Shown here: in pieces, positions 48,531 to 60,302 of the stretch
Position numbering within the stretch: position 1 is the first letter of the stretch
How the letters are laid out: every line of letters begins with the position of its first letter
Assembly (NCBI RefSeq): GCF_039555295.1
Contig: NZ_CP145316.1
Span: 1,307,788-1,371,787 of the forward strand
From: Helicobacter mastomyrinus
GTDB taxonomy: Bacteria; Campylobacterota; Campylobacteria; Campylobacterales; Helicobacteraceae
DNA length: 64,000 nucleotides
Reading direction: 5' to 3'
The notes under the pieces: generated by a model
The model's input: the letters and a program-made list of their open reading frames with translations, nothing else
What the model was told of the DNA's origin: nothing
Database searches by the model: none
Made by a program: the position numbers and the translations under genes

Positions 48531-49904
48531 CTAATTGCTTACTCCTATTTGATAATAGCTAAAGCCCTTATTTGCAAGTTGGCAATGCTGATAGATATTG
48601 CGCCCATCAAAAATGATAGGATTGTTTAAAAGCTTTTTTATCTCCTCAAAGTCTGGACTTCTAAACTCCCTCCATTCTGTCAAAAGCACTAATGCCTCGC
48701 AGCCCTTCAAGGCGTCATATTTGCTTGATTCTAAAGTGATAGAATTAAGCTTATCTTTAAAATAAAATTGAGCTTGAGCTTGTGCCTTTGGGTCATATGC
48801 TTTGACTTTTGCCCCTCTCTTTAGCAGCTCACGCACTAGGACAAGAGAGCTTGCCTCGCGCATATCATCAGTTTCAGGCTTAAAGCTAAGCCCCCATACA
48901 GCAAAGCTTTTGCCCTCTAGCTTTTCCCCAAAATGCCGCATAATCTTTTCTACCAAAAGCATTTTTTGGGATTCATTGACATTTTGCACTGCTTTTAGAA
49001 TCTGCGCTTCATAGCCATAATTTGCTGCACTTTTCTCTAATGCTCTTACATCTTTGGGGAAGCAGCTCCCGCCATAGCCGCAGCCCGGATAAATAAAGCT
49101 ATATCCAATGCGAGAATCCGAGCCAATCCCCAAGCGCACATCATTGATATTTGCCCCCACACGCTCACAGATTTGACTCATTTCATTGATGAAGCTAATC
49201 TTTGTCGCAAGCATCGCGTTTGCGGCGTATTTTGTCATCTCTGCGGATTCTATTCCCATCGCGATTAATCTATCGCTTTTGAGCAAAAATGGCGCATACA
49301 GGGTTTTCATCACTTCTAGCGCACGATTAGAATCTGTTCCTATCACCACTCTATCGGGACTCATAAAATCTTTAATCGCTACACCCTCTTTTAAAAATTC
49401 AGGATTGCTTACCACATCAAAAGCTTGTGTAGATGTGGCACTTGAGCTTTGAGAATCTCCATTAATAGGCGTAATGCCACGATTTTGTAGGGCAGATTCT
49501 ATAATCTTGCGGACTTTCCTCGCACTGCCCACAGGCACGGTGCTTTTATCTACGACTACGACATAGCTAGATTCTATATATGTGCCTATATCTGCAGCCA
49601 CGCTCTCCACATAGGATAAATCCGCGCTGCCATCTTCGCCCATAGGTGTGCCTACCGCAATGAAAATCACCTCCGCATTTTGCAGGGCAAACTTTTTATC
49701 CGTGGTAAAATGCAATGTCTCTAGTGCGACATTTTCTTTTATCATTGATTCTAAGCCCGGCTCATAGATGGGAATCTCCCCTCTAAGTAAGCGCTCAATC
49801 TTTTGAGAATCTACATCTAAGCAAATGACCTTATTTCCCATTTGCGCAAAGCACGTCCCTGCCACAAGCCCCACATATCCGCTACCAACGATAGCAACTA
49901 GCAC
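48531..49904 (-). CDS. ugd: UDP-glucose 6-dehydrogenase
   Basis: 457 aa. NAD-binding GSGYVG at the N-terminus, IAVGTPMGEDGSADL near residue 82, and the catalytic cysteine in GYGGSCFPKD. It oxidises UDP-glucose to UDP-glucuronate for surface polysaccharide. A ~20-residue Ser-rich insert (NGDSQSSSATSTQ) near residue 150 is unusual. It converges on the HAD gene with a 13-base gap and follows the lipoprotein gene by nine bases, possibly one transcript. Confidence 0.92.
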   Translation of the reverse strand: MLVAIVGSGYVGLVAGTCFAQMGNKVICLDVDSQKIERLLRGEIPIYEPGLESMIKENVALETLHFTTDKKFALQNAEVIFIAVGTPMGEDGSADLSYVESVAADIGTYIESSYVVVVDKSTVPVGSARKVRKIIESALQNRGITPINGDSQSSSATSTQAFDVVSNPEFLKEGVAIKDFMSPDRVVIGTDSNRALEVMKTLYAPFLLKSDRLIAMGIESAEMTKYAANAMLATKISFINEMSQICERVGANINDVRLGIGSDSRIGYSFIYPGCGYGGSCFPKDVRALEKSAANYGYEAQILKAVQNVNESQKMLLVEKIMRHFGEKLEGKSFAVWGLSFKPETDDMREASSLVLVRELLKRGAKVKAYDPKAQAQAQFYFKDKLNSITLESSKYDALKGCEALVLLTEWREFRSPDFEEIKKLLNNPIIFDGRNIYQHCQLANKGFSYYQIGVSN

Positions 49905-49913
49905 TCTTACTCC

Positions 49914-50465
49914 TTAGTTTGGCATATTTGAGAGATTAGCAAAAATCGTCCTAAAGGAACGTTTGAGGACATCTTCCTTTTGTTCTTGTGTGATTTGCAC
50001 ATCTTCGCCCAAGCCAAGATATTTTTTCTCACTTAGTTTTAATGTGCTTGTTGCCTTTTGCTGAATGGTATTTGTCTTTTTATAGAGATTAAACTGCACA
50101 TCGCTTTTAAGCGTTACATTGTCTTTAGAGCTTACAATGCTTGTATCTTCCTTTGTCTGTTCTATACCTAGGTTATATTTGACATCAAGCCTATATGTCG
50201 TATCGCTTGATTTTGATTGTATGTTAAAACAACCGTTATCGATTAGAGATTTTTCCAAAATGCTTTTAAATTCCTCTGCGGGCAATACATTGCCTTTGCT
50301 TGATTCTATTTTACCTAAGATGATATCATATTGAGGTGTATTACACACTTGAGCGATTTGAATGTTAGATTCAGCCATATTGGGCGAACTTGAGAAGCAG
50401 CCACTCATTATAACCGCAGCTCCAAGCAGAGTAAGATATGGTAGAACAAGATATGATGTTTTCAT
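49914..50465 (-). CDS. Lipoprotein of unknown function
   Basis: 183 aa from the ATG at 50465 with AGGAG upstream; a lipobox I-M-S-G-C makes it a lipoprotein. The mature part has beta-rich, Thr/Lys-rich sequence and a pair of Cys (QVCNTPQ, NGCFNI). Using the farther start at 50600 would put 45 residues before the signal peptide, which is unlikely. No family recognised; it could help in surface assembly given the ugd neighbour, but that is speculation. Confidence 0.75.
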   Translation of the reverse strand: MKTSYLVLPYLTLLGAAVIMSGCFSSSPNMAESNIQIAQVCNTPQYDIILGKIESSKGNVLPAEEFKSILEKSLIDNGCFNIQSKSSDTTYRLDVKYNLGIEQTKEDTSIVSSKDNVTLKSDVQFNLYKKTNTIQQKATSTLKLSEKKYLGLGEDVQITQEQKEDVLKRSFRTIFANLSNMPN

Positions 50466-50732
50466 TTCAACTCCTAAAAATAAATATGTTTGAGTGATTG
50501 TATAACAAAATAAAAAATAAAGATGACACAGAATTCTATTACACTTTGTGAAATGCAACTCTTGGCATTTGAAAACATAGGTTTTTACTTTGCTTTTCAT
50601 TCATATTAATAAAAAGCAAAGCGCTCTCCTTGCTATAAAGAAGATGGGCTCAATATCACTTTATTATTTTGGCTGTTTATATTTTGTTAAGTGCAAAAGT
50701 AGATTGAAGCGCAAATAGCTAGGAAAGAGTCC

Positions 50733-52055
50733 CTATGAGATTCCATATCGGGCGATTTTATGCTTTAAAAGCTCTAGATTCATACCCAATATATCACTCG
50801 TCCTTTGCAAGTCATTTTGAGATTCTAAAAGTGTTTGTTTAATGAGCTTCTTTTCAAGCTCAGCGATACTGCTTTTTTCCGCTGTGTTACTCACGCCACC
50901 AAGTGCCTTTGCGCGACTTTCTAAAAATAAATCTTTTGGAGTTATCTCCTCCCCATCGCTTAAAATCCCCGCCCTCTCCACAACAGAAAGCAACTCACGC
51001 ACATTACCATACCATTCATAGGCTAAAAGCGCCTCTTTAGCCTCACTGGAAAACCGCTTTTTGGGGAGATTGTATTGCTCGCATACAGATTCTAGCTTCC
51101 ACTCGCTAATAGGCAAAATCTCTTCCTTGCGCTCTTTGAGTGGAGGGATAGATAAAGGTATGGTTTGCAATCGAAAGAATAAATCCTCCCTAAACTCATT
51201 TTTAGCGATTTTTGCGTGTATATCGGCATTCGTAGCGGAGATAAAGCGCACGTCAATTTTGATAGGCTTTGAGCTACCAAGCCGTGTAAGGCTTTTCTCT
51301 TGCAGGACACGTAAAAGCTTTGCCTGAAGGGTTAAGGGCATTTCACCAATCTCATCTAAAAATACACTCCCTCCATTAGCGTCCTCTAAAATCCCCGGTT
51401 TAGCACTTGTAGCGTCTGTGAAAGCCCCCTTTTCGTAGCCAAAAAGCTCAGATTCTAAGAGGTGTTCAGGGATTGCTGCCATATTGATAGCGATAAATGG
51501 GGCTTGTGCGCGATGAGAATGCCGATGGATAAAGTTTGCAAATACATCTTTGCCTACTCCACTTTGCCCTAAAAGCAGCACACTTGCATCAGTTGTGGCT
51601 ACCTTTAGCGCAAGAGATTTGACTTCTTCAAGCTTTGGAGAAGAGGCGATAAAATCTTTGTGATTGGTTTTAGAAGCACTAGGCTTATTTGTTTTATGTG
51701 CGATTTGGCGGATTTTTGAGCTTCTTTGCAAGGCTTCAATGAGCGTTTCTATTTCAAAACCTTTAATCAAAAAGTCTTTTACGCCCAAACGAATGGATTT
51801 AATCGCATTTTGCACAGACGCATTACCGGTAATGACTATTGCCTCATATCGCCCATCAAGCTCCTGCAAAAAGCTCAAGCCGTCCATTTGAGGCATATTA
51901 ATGTCGGTAATAACAAGTTCAAAGCTATCATCAAGCTTTTTGAGCGCTTCTTTTGGATTCTTAAAGCTTACAACCTCATATTCTTTATAGTCCTCAAACG
52001 CTGTTTCTAAGGACTTTCGGTAGTTAATATCATCTTCAACAATGGCTATTTTCAT
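50733..52055 (-). CDS. flgR: Sigma-54 response regulator FlgR
   Basis: 440 aa. Receiver domain with phospho-acceptor Asp51 (VITDINMP), then an AAA+ domain with GQSGVGKD (Walker A), GAFTDA (sigma-54 contact loop) and VFLDEIGEM (Walker B). A C-terminal ~45-residue region has a Fis-like helix-turn-helix (SDILGMNLELLKHKI). In H. pylori FlgR activates the RpoN class of flagellar genes and lacks a DNA-binding domain; here a helix-turn-helix-like end seems present. Its start overlaps the upstream gene by four bases. Confidence 0.9.
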   Translation of the reverse strand: MKIAIVEDDINYRKSLETAFEDYKEYEVVSFKNPKEALKKLDDSFELVITDINMPQMDGLSFLQELDGRYEAIVITGNASVQNAIKSIRLGVKDFLIKGFEIETLIEALQRSSKIRQIAHKTNKPSASKTNHKDFIASSPKLEEVKSLALKVATTDASVLLLGQSGVGKDVFANFIHRHSHRAQAPFIAINMAAIPEHLLESELFGYEKGAFTDATSAKPGILEDANGGSVFLDEIGEMPLTLQAKLLRVLQEKSLTRLGSSKPIKIDVRFISATNADIHAKIAKNEFREDLFFRLQTIPLSIPPLKERKEEILPISEWKLESVCEQYNLPKKRFSSEAKEALLAYEWYGNVRELLSVVERAGILSDGEEITPKDLFLESRAKALGGVSNTAEKSSIAELEKKLIKQTLLESQNDLQRTSDILGMNLELLKHKIARYGIS

Positions 52056-52522
52056 ACATTCTCCTTTGAGAGGATATAGACAATAATGCTCTTATCCACA
52101 AGTTTTGCACGCACCCGTGTAGGGGCTATCTCTAGCCGCACTCGTGAATTTAGACTATTATTTCTCCCCGCAGTAGATTCACGCACATATACCTCGTGTG
52201 CAAATAAGCACTCTAGCATTTGTTCTTTTTCTCGCTTAAGAATGGTGGTGATAAAATAGGGCATATCGTCCATTATAGGATATTTACTCGCGTCAATCTC
52301 GCATTCCCCCGCTACTTTATGATTTTTATCCCCTTGATAATTCATCACGTGCGATACAGAGTAGCTCTCACGTTCTGCTAGATTATTCCTACTTGTCATT
52401 TTGTAGCTAATAAGAATCTCCACCTCCACATCTTCAAAGCTCTCATTATGGGGTATTTCATCAAGTATATTTGCTCCATATAAGCCTACACAGAGAAATA
52501 TAGTTATGAGCCAATTACGCAT
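52052..52522 (-). CDS. Conserved exported protein between gyrA and flgR
   Basis: 156 aa from the ATG at 52522, eight bases after the gyrA stop. A signal peptide (NWLITIFLCVGLYGA) precedes a mature chain of charged beta-rich sequence. The same position in H. pylori holds a hypothetical gene, so it is a conserved unknown. A start further upstream at 52600 would overlap gyrA and put the signal peptide inside the chain. It overlaps flgR by four bases, so both are likely made together. Confidence 0.75.
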   Translation of the reverse strand: MRNWLITIFLCVGLYGANILDEIPHNESFEDVEVEILISYKMTSRNNLAERESYSVSHVMNYQGDKNHKVAGECEIDASKYPIMDDMPYFITTILKREKEQMLECLFAHEVYVRESTAGRNNSLNSRVRLEIAPTRVRAKLVDKSIIVYILSKENV

Positions 52523-52529
52523 ACCCCAT

Positions 52530-55007
52530 TTATGAAAGGATTTGCCCCTCTTCATTATTTGCTTCATCTTCTTGCTGCTCCTTGGGGCAAACATTTGCAT
52601 AAGCTACTTTATCATTGCCCACATTGACAATTTTCACGCCACTTGTATTGCGTCCGGCTTCTCTAATGGCTTCGGTATCTACACGTATCATCTTACCCGA
52701 GCTTGTAAGCACCATCAAATCTGCATTTTCGTCATTGATATTTACGACACTCACGAGATTCCCTGTCTTTGGCGTGAGTTTTTGGACGATGACACCCTTA
52801 CCTGCACGAGATTGTAAGCGATATTCCCCTGCAAGTGTCTGCTTACCGATACCTCGCTCACTCACGGTAAGCAATTTATCTGTATCGCTTGTAATAGTCG
52901 TAGCCGCGATGACATAATCCTCGCTTGCTTTAAATTTAATACCGCTCACCCCACGGCTTACACGTCCTATCTCACGCAGCTCATTGACACTAAAGCGGAT
53001 ACACATACCTTTATATGTGGCAATAAATAGCTCTTTGACATTTGAATCTATAATATGTGCGGTTACTAGCTCATCATTCTCATCAAGATTAATCGCCCTC
53101 ACACCTACACTGCGGATATTGCCATATTCCTTAAGGTTTGTGCGTTTGACAATCCCATTTTTGGTAAAAAATACAAGCGATTTATCGGCGTTAAAGTCCG
53201 TAGTAGTGATAGTTGCCATAATTTTCTCATCGGCTTGAAGATTGATAAGATTTACCACCGCCTTGCCGATGGCTGTGCGCCCAGCTTCGGGAATCTTATA
53301 AACTTTAAGCCAATAGAGCTGTCCTTTGTTGGTAACAAACATAATCGTATCGTGCGTATTTGCCACAAAGAAAGATTCTATAAAATCATCATCGTGTGTA
53401 TTACCACTGATTTTGCCTTTACCTCCGCGATTTTGCTTCTCGTAGGTTTTAAGTAGCACACGTTTGACATAGCCGCGATGGCTCATTGTAACCACAACCT
53501 TTTCATTAGGGATTAAATCCTCTATTTCAATCGCATCATAATCTTCCTCAATTTGTGTACGTCTTTTGGAGCTAAATTTTTCCTTTACTTCTAAAAGCTC
53601 CTCTTTAATGATACTCTTTAACTTTTCTTCACTTTTGAGGATAGATTCTAAATAGGCAATTTGTGCTTGGAGCTGTGCGTATTCCTCATTAATCTTATCT
53701 CGCTCTAAGCCTGTAAGGCGTTGAAGACGCATTTCAAGTATGGCTTTTGCCTGCAATTCACTTAAATTAAATTTACTCACTAGCGCCACTTTAGCATCTT
53801 CAGTATCTTTTGAAGAGCGAATAGTCTTAATCACTTCATCGATATTATCAAGGGCGATGATAAGCCCCTCCAAAATATGCGCCCTTGCTTTTGCCTTTTC
53901 TAGCTCAAAGATGCTGCGGCGGATAATAATCGTCTTGCGATGGGCAATAAAAATCTGCAAAAGCTCAAGGAGATTAAAAATCTTTGGCTCTTTATTATTG
54001 ATCGCAAGGAGGATAATGCCAAAGGTGCTTTCCATCGTTGTGGATTTAAAAAGATTATTGAGCACAATCTCACTCATCGCATCGCGTTTGAGTTCAATAA
54101 CTACCCTAATGCCTTCTCTATCACTCTCATCGCGCACTTCTGCAATGCCATCAATGACCTTTTCTTTTGCTAATTCAGAAATTTGCTCTACAAGCTTTGC
54201 TTTATTCACTTGATAGGGCACTTCATCAATCACAATCACATCTTTTGTCTTTGTTTTTTCAATATGCACTTTTGCCCGCACTCGTATGCGCCCCCTGCCC
54301 GTACGATACGCCTCTAAGATACCGGATTTGCCATATATAATGCCACCTGTTGGGAAATCTGGTCCCTGCACTATATCAAGCACATCTTCGACATCTTGCG
54401 TATTATTATCAATCACAAAAATAAGTGCATCGATTATTTCATCAATGCGATGTGGTGGGATAGAGGTCGCCATACCCACTGCAATACCACTTGAGCCATT
54501 TACAAGCAGATTTGGGAATCTTGTAGGCAGCACATCGGGTTCATTGAGCGTATTATCATAATTTGGCACAAACTCCACCGTGTCCTTATCAATATCACGG
54601 AGCATTTCCTCGCTTGCAGCTGTCATTCGAGCCTCTGTATAACGCATAGCCGCTGCACTATCGCCATCAATAGAGCCAAAGTTCCCCTGTCCATCGACAA
54701 GCTCAAGCCGCATAGAGAAATCTTGCGCCATACGCACAAGCGCGTCATATACTGCTGTATCGCCGTGCGGGTGGTATTTACCAATTACATCACCCACAAT
54801 TCTTGCACTTTTTTTATAAGGGCGGCGAGGCGAGAGACTAAGCTCATTCATCGCATACAGAATCCTCCTATGCACAGGCTTTAAGCCATCTTTTGCATCA
54901 GGTAACGCCCTCCCTACAATCACACTCATTGAATAATCAAGATAACTCTCTTTAATAGAATCATCAATTTTTATGTCTATACTTTTATCTTCTAGTAGGC
55001 TTTCCAT
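52530..55007 (-). CDS. gyrA: DNA gyrase subunit A
   Basis: 825 aa from the ATG at 55007, which has GGAG six bases upstream; an in-frame ATG at 55019 has none. Catalytic Tyr123 lies in MRYTEARM. The quinolone region reads [10 protein letters not shown] with Thr84 and Asp88, the sensitive form known in Campylobacter and Helicobacter. The C-terminal pinwheel has the GyrA-box QNRGGKG. Gyrase introduces negative supercoils. Confidence 0.97.
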   Translation of the reverse strand: MESLLEDKSIDIKIDDSIKESYLDYSMSVIVGRALPDAKDGLKPVHRRILYAMNELSLSPRRPYKKSARIVGDVIGKYHPHGDTAVYDALVRMAQDFSMRLELVDGQGNFGSIDGDSAAAMRYTEARMTAASEEMLRDIDKDTVEFVPNYDNTLNEPDVLPTRFPNLLVNGSSGIAVGMATSIPPHRIDEIIDALIFVIDNNTQDVEDVLDIVQGPDFPTGGIIYGKSGILEAYRTGRGRIRVRAKVHIEKTKTKDVIVIDEVPYQVNKAKLVEQISELAKEKVIDGIAEVRDESDREGIRVVIELKRDAMSEIVLNNLFKSTTMESTFGIILLAINNKEPKIFNLLELLQIFIAHRKTIIIRRSIFELEKAKARAHILEGLIIALDNIDEVIKTIRSSKDTEDAKVALVSKFNLSELQAKAILEMRLQRLTGLERDKINEEYAQLQAQIAYLESILKSEEKLKSIIKEELLEVKEKFSSKRRTQIEEDYDAIEIEDLIPNEKVVVTMSHRGYVKRVLLKTYEKQNRGGKGKISGNTHDDDFIESFFVANTHDTIMFVTNKGQLYWLKVYKIPEAGRTAIGKAVVNLINLQADEKIMATITTTDFNADKSLVFFTKNGIVKRTNLKEYGNIRSVGVRAINLDENDELVTAHIIDSNVKELFIATYKGMCIRFSVNELREIGRVSRGVSGIKFKASEDYVIAATTITSDTDKLLTVSERGIGKQTLAGEYRLQSRAGKGVIVQKLTPKTGNLVSVVNINDENADLMVLTSSGKMIRVDTEAIREAGRNTSGVKIVNVGNDKVAYANVCPKEQQEDEANNEEGQILS

Positions 55008-55119
55008 CGTCGCTCCCATAGTTTTCTAAAGGCTTTATTTTAGCCTATATTGTTTGAAAAAAGACTTATTTTAAAGCAAGAATTGTATAATCACAGACCT
55101 TAAGAAATGGATTTGTTTT

Positions 55120-55740
55120 ATGGAATATATAGAAAAAGTCATTCTCCTTTGCTTGATGGGATTTTTTGCTGCTATTACGCCCGGTCCTGATATTTTGCTT
55201 ACTTTGAAAGTAACGCTTCGTTTTGGTATCTTGCAAGGATTCAAAGTGTTATTGGGTATCGCAAGTGGCTGGATTGTGTATCTAGGCATTATTTACCTAG
55301 GATTAGTCCATTGGCTCAATACCTCCATAATGCAGTTTTGCCTAAGCTTTATTGGTGGAAGCTATTTGCTCTATCTAGGCTTTATAATACTTAGCTCCAC
55401 CCCTCAAACTTATGCTTTAGAATCTGCAGATTCTATCCGCAAAGATGGCTTTTGGCAGGGCTTAATCCTTAATCTCTCCAACCCAAAGGCGATTTTATTT
55501 TTCATATTTTTAGTTACGCCATTTATCAATGAAGACATAAAAATAGGTTTAATCGCTCTATGGTGCTCGCTTTTTAGTGCTTTTGTGTGCGTTATCATCT
55601 GCGGGAGTGTGGCTCGAGCATATATCAATGCACGTATGTTTATGATAATAGATAGAATCTGTGGGATTTGCTTTGTATGCTTTGCGTGGCTTTTATTCTT
55701 TGAATGTGGGGAGCTGGGTGTGAGGCTTTTTGTCCATTAA
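55120..55740 (+). CDS. LysE/RhtB family amino-acid exporter
   Basis: 206 aa with five to six hydrophobic segments. The N-terminal AAITPGPDILLTLKVTLRFG is diagnostic of the family. Substrate unknown; members export lysine, threonine, homoserine or related compounds. It is divergent from gyrA with a ~110-base gap and stands alone. Confidence 0.9.
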   Translation: MEYIEKVILLCLMGFFAAITPGPDILLTLKVTLRFGILQGFKVLLGIASGWIVYLGIIYLGLVHWLNTSIMQFCLSFIGGSYLLYLGFIILSSTPQTYALESADSIRKDGFWQGLILNLSNPKAILFFIFLVTPFINEDIKIGLIALWCSLFSAFVCVIICGSVARAYINARMFMIIDRICGICFVCFAWLLFFECGELGVRLFVH

Positions 55741-55897
55741 TCACTATTAACTCCTACAAAAGCAATGCAAATCACTTAGCTCAATTTGCTATTTACTTTT
55801 GTGAAAGCATTTCAATACAGAATTGTGTTTGCTAACTAAATAAAATCCATAGTTTAAGCTTTTGCGTTAAGATAGCAAACTTAAAATAAAAGGATAG

Positions 55898-56611
<714 letters not shown>

Positions 56612-56688
56612 TCTAAAGCAAAATCAAATAAAAAACACGATAGAATCTACAATATTTAATATATTTCTCAAAAAAGTAAAGGATAGCT

Positions 56689-56913
56689 ATGGATACATTA
56701 CGGACAGAAGAAATTGCTGCAAAAGCTCTTAAAAGGGTGCAAGATGATAGATACATACTTGCAAGCCTTATTTTTGAGCGTGTGAAAGAACTAGGAAATG
56801 GTGCAAAACCTTTGGTAGATATGGATATTAAACTCCATAAATTACCTGATATTGCTATGCGCGAAATTGCTGAAGGCAAGATAGAGCTTAGTTCTATTGA
56901 GGATAGAAACTAG
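56689..56913 (+). CDS. rpoZ: RNA polymerase omega subunit
   Basis: 74 aa. RTEEIAAKALKRVQDDRYIL matches the omega motif in which the conserved AxxR/K residues contact beta'. The position next to spoT is the same as in many bacteria, where omega links ppGpp to RNA polymerase. Short, as in other Campylobacterota. Confidence 0.92.
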   Translation: MDTLRTEEIAAKALKRVQDDRYILASLIFERVKELGNGAKPLVDMDIKLHKLPDIAMREIAEGKIELSSIEDRN

Positions 56914-56922
56914 GGAGAACTT

Positions 56923-59073
56923 TTGGATTTTTTTGCCCAAATAGCTCAAATTAACGATATAGAATCTGCTATCGCTAGACTTCAATCACTTACAAATATT
57001 ACGCCTAAAGTGCAAAAAGCCATTGATATGGCAATACAAGCACATCAAGGACAGCTTCGTATAAGTGGAATACCCTATGTGATACACCCATTGTGCGTGG
57101 CGTGTATTGTGGCATTCTATGGTGGTGATGAAACAATGCTTTGTGCAGCATTATTACACGATGTAGTAGAGGATACATTATGCTCGCTTGAAGACATAAG
57201 GGCAGAATTTGATTGGGACGTGGGACATTTGGTCGATGCACTAACCAAAATCGTAGAGATTCGCAATGAGGAGCTAAGCCATAATCCTAATGATAAGCTT
57301 ACTGCCTCTGCCCTAAGCTTCCGCAAAATGCTGCTTGCCTCCATAAAAGATATTCGCGCTCTTGTGATTAAGATTAGCGATAGAATGCATAATATGCTCA
57401 CCCTTGATGCCCTCCCTCCACATAAGCAAAAACGTATCGCAGAAGAAACACTTATGGTATATGCCCCAATCGCTCATAGATTAGGAATCTCTTCGCTTAA
57501 AAATGAGCTAGAAGATAGAAGTTTTTTTTATATCTTCCCTAAAGATTACCAAAAAATCGATTCATATATTAGAGAAAATAATCAATCTATTACGCTAAAA
57601 CTCAATGAATTTACTCAAAAAATTACAACAATTTTATTGCAAAATGGCTTTACACAAAAGGATTTTAGCATTGAAAGTCGCGTGAAACGTTATTACTCTA
57701 TTTTTCTTAAAATGCAGCGTAAGGGTGTGAGTATCGATGAGATTCTTGATTTGCTCGCTGTTAGAATCATCGTGCCTACAAACTTAGAATGTTATAAAGT
57801 ATTAGGGCTTTTACATTTGCAGCTAAAGCCTGTGATCTCACGTCTTAAGGATTATATCGCTATTCCTAAAGAAAATGGCTATCAAACAATCCATACGACG
57901 ATTTTTGAGGGAGCAAGTATCTATGAAGTGCAGATTCGCACTTTTGATATGCATAAATCTGCACAATATGGTGTAGCAGCGCATTGGAAATACAAAAGCG
58001 GAGGTATTGAGCCAAATTTAGAATGGCTCAATAATTTGCAATACCAAAATGACACCATTGAGGAGTTTTATGAACTCGCAAAGAATGATTTATATAAAGA
58101 AGATATGGTGGTATTTTCTCCTGCGGGAGATATTTATAATCTCCCCGTGCGTGCAGTGGCACTTGATTTTGCTTATGCGGTGCATAGTGATATAGGCGAT
58201 AATGCCAAAGAAGCCTTTATCAATCATCAAAAAGCCTCCTTACTCCAGCCCCTTAAAAATGGTGATATTGTGCGTATTGTGGTATCTCAAGATGGAGAAA
58301 AGCTTAGCCCACGCTGCACGTGGATTGATGCGGTGAAGACTTCTAAAGCAAAAAACCATATACGGATTCAATGCCAGACAAAGCTTAAAGAAATTGATAA
58401 AAAAGTAGCACTTCATATCTTACAAACCATTTTTGATAGTTCATTGCAGACTATCAAAACCTATCTTAAAGAGAATAAATTAGATTCTCATATCCATAGA
58501 GCCGCCTCGGATTTGGTATTTCTAAAAGAAGTAAAAAATAGCATTAGGGAAAACTTCGCACGTGAGGCAAATTTTTTAGGAAAAATTAAAATCAATATGC
58601 TAAAGCTAAAGCCTCTTGTATTTGATAATATCATTGTGCAGACTAATCGCAATATCAATGAAGTGATTTTTGACTACTGCTGCCACCCCAAATATGGCGA
58701 TAATATTTTAGCGATTAAAACAGCCCAAAAAGCATATATCCATCATAAAATGTGCGAAAGGGCATTAAATGAGATAGAACAAGGAAGCGAAATGCTCTTT
58801 GTGCAATGGGCAAATGAGCAAAAAACAACGTATAAAGTAATTGTTGCACTAGAAAATCAACGAGGTGTTTTGGCTCAACTATGTGGTATCTTGGCTAAAT
58901 ATGATTGCAATATCGTAAGCGTGGATTATGATGTGCTTAATCGTCAATTTTCTACCTATTGTGAGATCTGTTTTGAGAGCAAGACAAATGATGTAAAGGA
59001 ATTAAAAGATTTACTTTACAAAAGATACAAGATTATCGCATTGAGTAATCTCAAAGACGCGTATTCAAGCTAG
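56923..59073 (+). CDS. spoT: ppGpp synthetase/hydrolase SpoT
   Basis: 716 aa, TTG start nine bases after rpoZ. The hydrolase HD site is complete (His41, His55, HD at 79-80 followed by VVEDT). The synthetase domain has [12 protein letters not shown] and [20 protein letters not shown] domain and a C-terminal ACT domain follow. It should both make and degrade (p)ppGpp, as in H. pylori, where it is the only long RSH enzyme. Confidence 0.95.
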   Translation: MDFFAQIAQINDIESAIARLQSLTNITPKVQKAIDMAIQAHQGQLRISGIPYVIHPLCVACIVAFYGGDETMLCAALLHDVVEDTLCSLEDIRAEFDWDVGHLVDALTKIVEIRNEELSHNPNDKLTASALSFRKMLLASIKDIRALVIKISDRMHNMLTLDALPPHKQKRIAEETLMVYAPIAHRLGISSLKNELEDRSFFYIFPKDYQKIDSYIRENNQSITLKLNEFTQKITTILLQNGFTQKDFSIESRVKRYYSIFLKMQRKGVSIDEILDLLAVRIIVPTNLECYKVLGLLHLQLKPVISRLKDYIAIPKENGYQTIHTTIFEGASIYEVQIRTFDMHKSAQYGVAAHWKYKSGGIEPNLEWLNNLQYQNDTIEEFYELAKNDLYKEDMVVFSPAGDIYNLPVRAVALDFAYAVHSDIGDNAKEAFINHQKASLLQPLKNGDIVRIVVSQDGEKLSPRCTWIDAVKTSKAKNHIRIQCQTKLKEIDKKVALHILQTIFDSSLQTIKTYLKENKLDSHIHRAASDLVFLKEVKNSIRENFAREANFLGKIKINMLKLKPLVFDNIIVQTNRNINEVIFDYCCHPKYGDNILAIKTAQKAYIHHKMCERALNEIEQGSEMLFVQWANEQKTTYKVIVALENQRGVLAQLCGILAKYDCNIVSVDYDVLNRQFSTYCEICFESKTNDVKELKDLLYKRYKIIALSNLKDAYSS

Positions 59074-59084
59074 AAAGGAAAGCA

Positions 59085-60302
59085 ATGAAAACACAAATAC
59101 AAGAAGCTCTGCAAGAGATTTCACGAGGTTGTGTGGAATTTATAGGGGAGGAGTATATCGCTAGTTTGGTGGAGCGATTCTATACCACAGGGCAGCGCTT
59201 TTGTGTCAAAGCTGGATTTGACCCTACTGCGCCGGATTTGCATTTAGGACACACTGTGCTTTTGCAAAAACTTGCGATATTTCAACGTTATGGAGGCGAT
59301 GTGAAGTTTCTTATCGGGGATTTTACCGCGACTATTGGCGATCCTACTGGAAAGAGCGAGACAAGAAAGCCTCTTAGCAAGGAGCAAGTAGCAGCAAATG
59401 CCCTCACATATAAGGAGCAGGTTTTTAAGGTGCTTAATCCTACGCATACAGAGATTTGTTTTAACTCTCAATGGCTTAATGAGCTAGGTGCAGCAGGAAT
59501 GATTACCCTTACTTCAAAATTTTCCGTTGCACGTATGCTTGAGCGAGATGATTTTACCAAGCGCTACAACAATCAACAACCCATTTCTATGGTGGAATTT
59601 ATGTATCCGCTTTTACAAGGCTATGATTCTGTGGCGTTAAATTGTGATATTGAGCTAGGAGGCAATGACCAAAAGTTTAATCTCTTGGTAGGGCGGCATT
59701 TGCAAAGGGCATATGGTTTAGACAAAGAGCAATCTGTAATGACTATGCCATTATTAGAGGGACTTGATGGCGTGCAGAAAATGAGTAAATCACTGAATAA
59801 TTATATTGGCGTTACTGAATCTGCAAATACAATGTATGCGAAGATTCTAAGCATAAGTGATGAGATGATGTGGCGATATTATGAACTCCTCTCCTCACTC
59901 TCACTGCCCCAAATTGCAGAGATTAAAGAGCGAGTAAGTGCAGGAGAAGCACATCCTAAAGCAGTAAAAGAACAGCTCGCTTTAGAGATAACTACACGTT
60001 ATCATAACATTGATTTAGCAAAACAAGCTAAAATAGAATTTGACAATGTCTTTAGTAAAAATGAAATTCCCGCTGATATAGCGACATTTAAATGTAATAG
60101 TGGTGAGTGGATAGCCAAAGTGCTTGTGATGGCTAAACTTTGTGAATCTACCTCGCAAGCTCGTAGAGATATACGTGCAGGAGCATTGAAAATCAATCAG
60201 CAAAAGGTAAATGATGAGAATCTTACTTTATTAGCGGGGGAATACATTATCCAAATTGGCAAAAGACGTTTTGCAAAAGTGATTATTCATAAGGGGATAT
60301 AA
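59085..60302 (+). CDS. tyrS: Tyrosyl-tRNA synthetase
   Basis: 405 aa. Class I signature HLGH in [14 protein letters not shown] and KMSKS in [11 protein letters not shown]; the C-terminal ~60 residues are an S4 RNA-binding domain. It belongs to the TyrRS type with this longer HIGH region. The stop overlaps the start of the next gene by one base (TAATG). Confidence 0.96.
   Translation: MKTQIQEALQEISRGCVEFIGEEYIASLVERFYTTGQRFCVKAGFDPTAPDLHLGHTVLLQKLAIFQRYGGDVKFLIGDFTATIGDPTGKSETRKPLSKEQVAANALTYKEQVFKVLNPTHTEICFNSQWLNELGAAGMITLTSKFSVARMLERDDFTKRYNNQQPISMVEFMYPLLQGYDSVALNCDIELGGNDQKFNLLVGRHLQRAYGLDKEQSVMTMPLLEGLDGVQKMSKSLNNYIGVTESANTMYAKILSISDEMMWRYYELLSSLSLPQIAEIKERVSAGEAHPKAVKEQLALEITTRYHNIDLAKQAKIEFDNVFSKNEIPADIATFKCNSGEWIAKVLVMAKLCESTSQARRDIRAGALKINQQKVNDENLTLLAGEYIIQIGKRRFAKVIIHKGI

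Noticed and set aside
53740-54213. Long + strand frame opposite gyrA
   Set aside because: Antisense shadow of the strongly conserved gyrA coding sequence.
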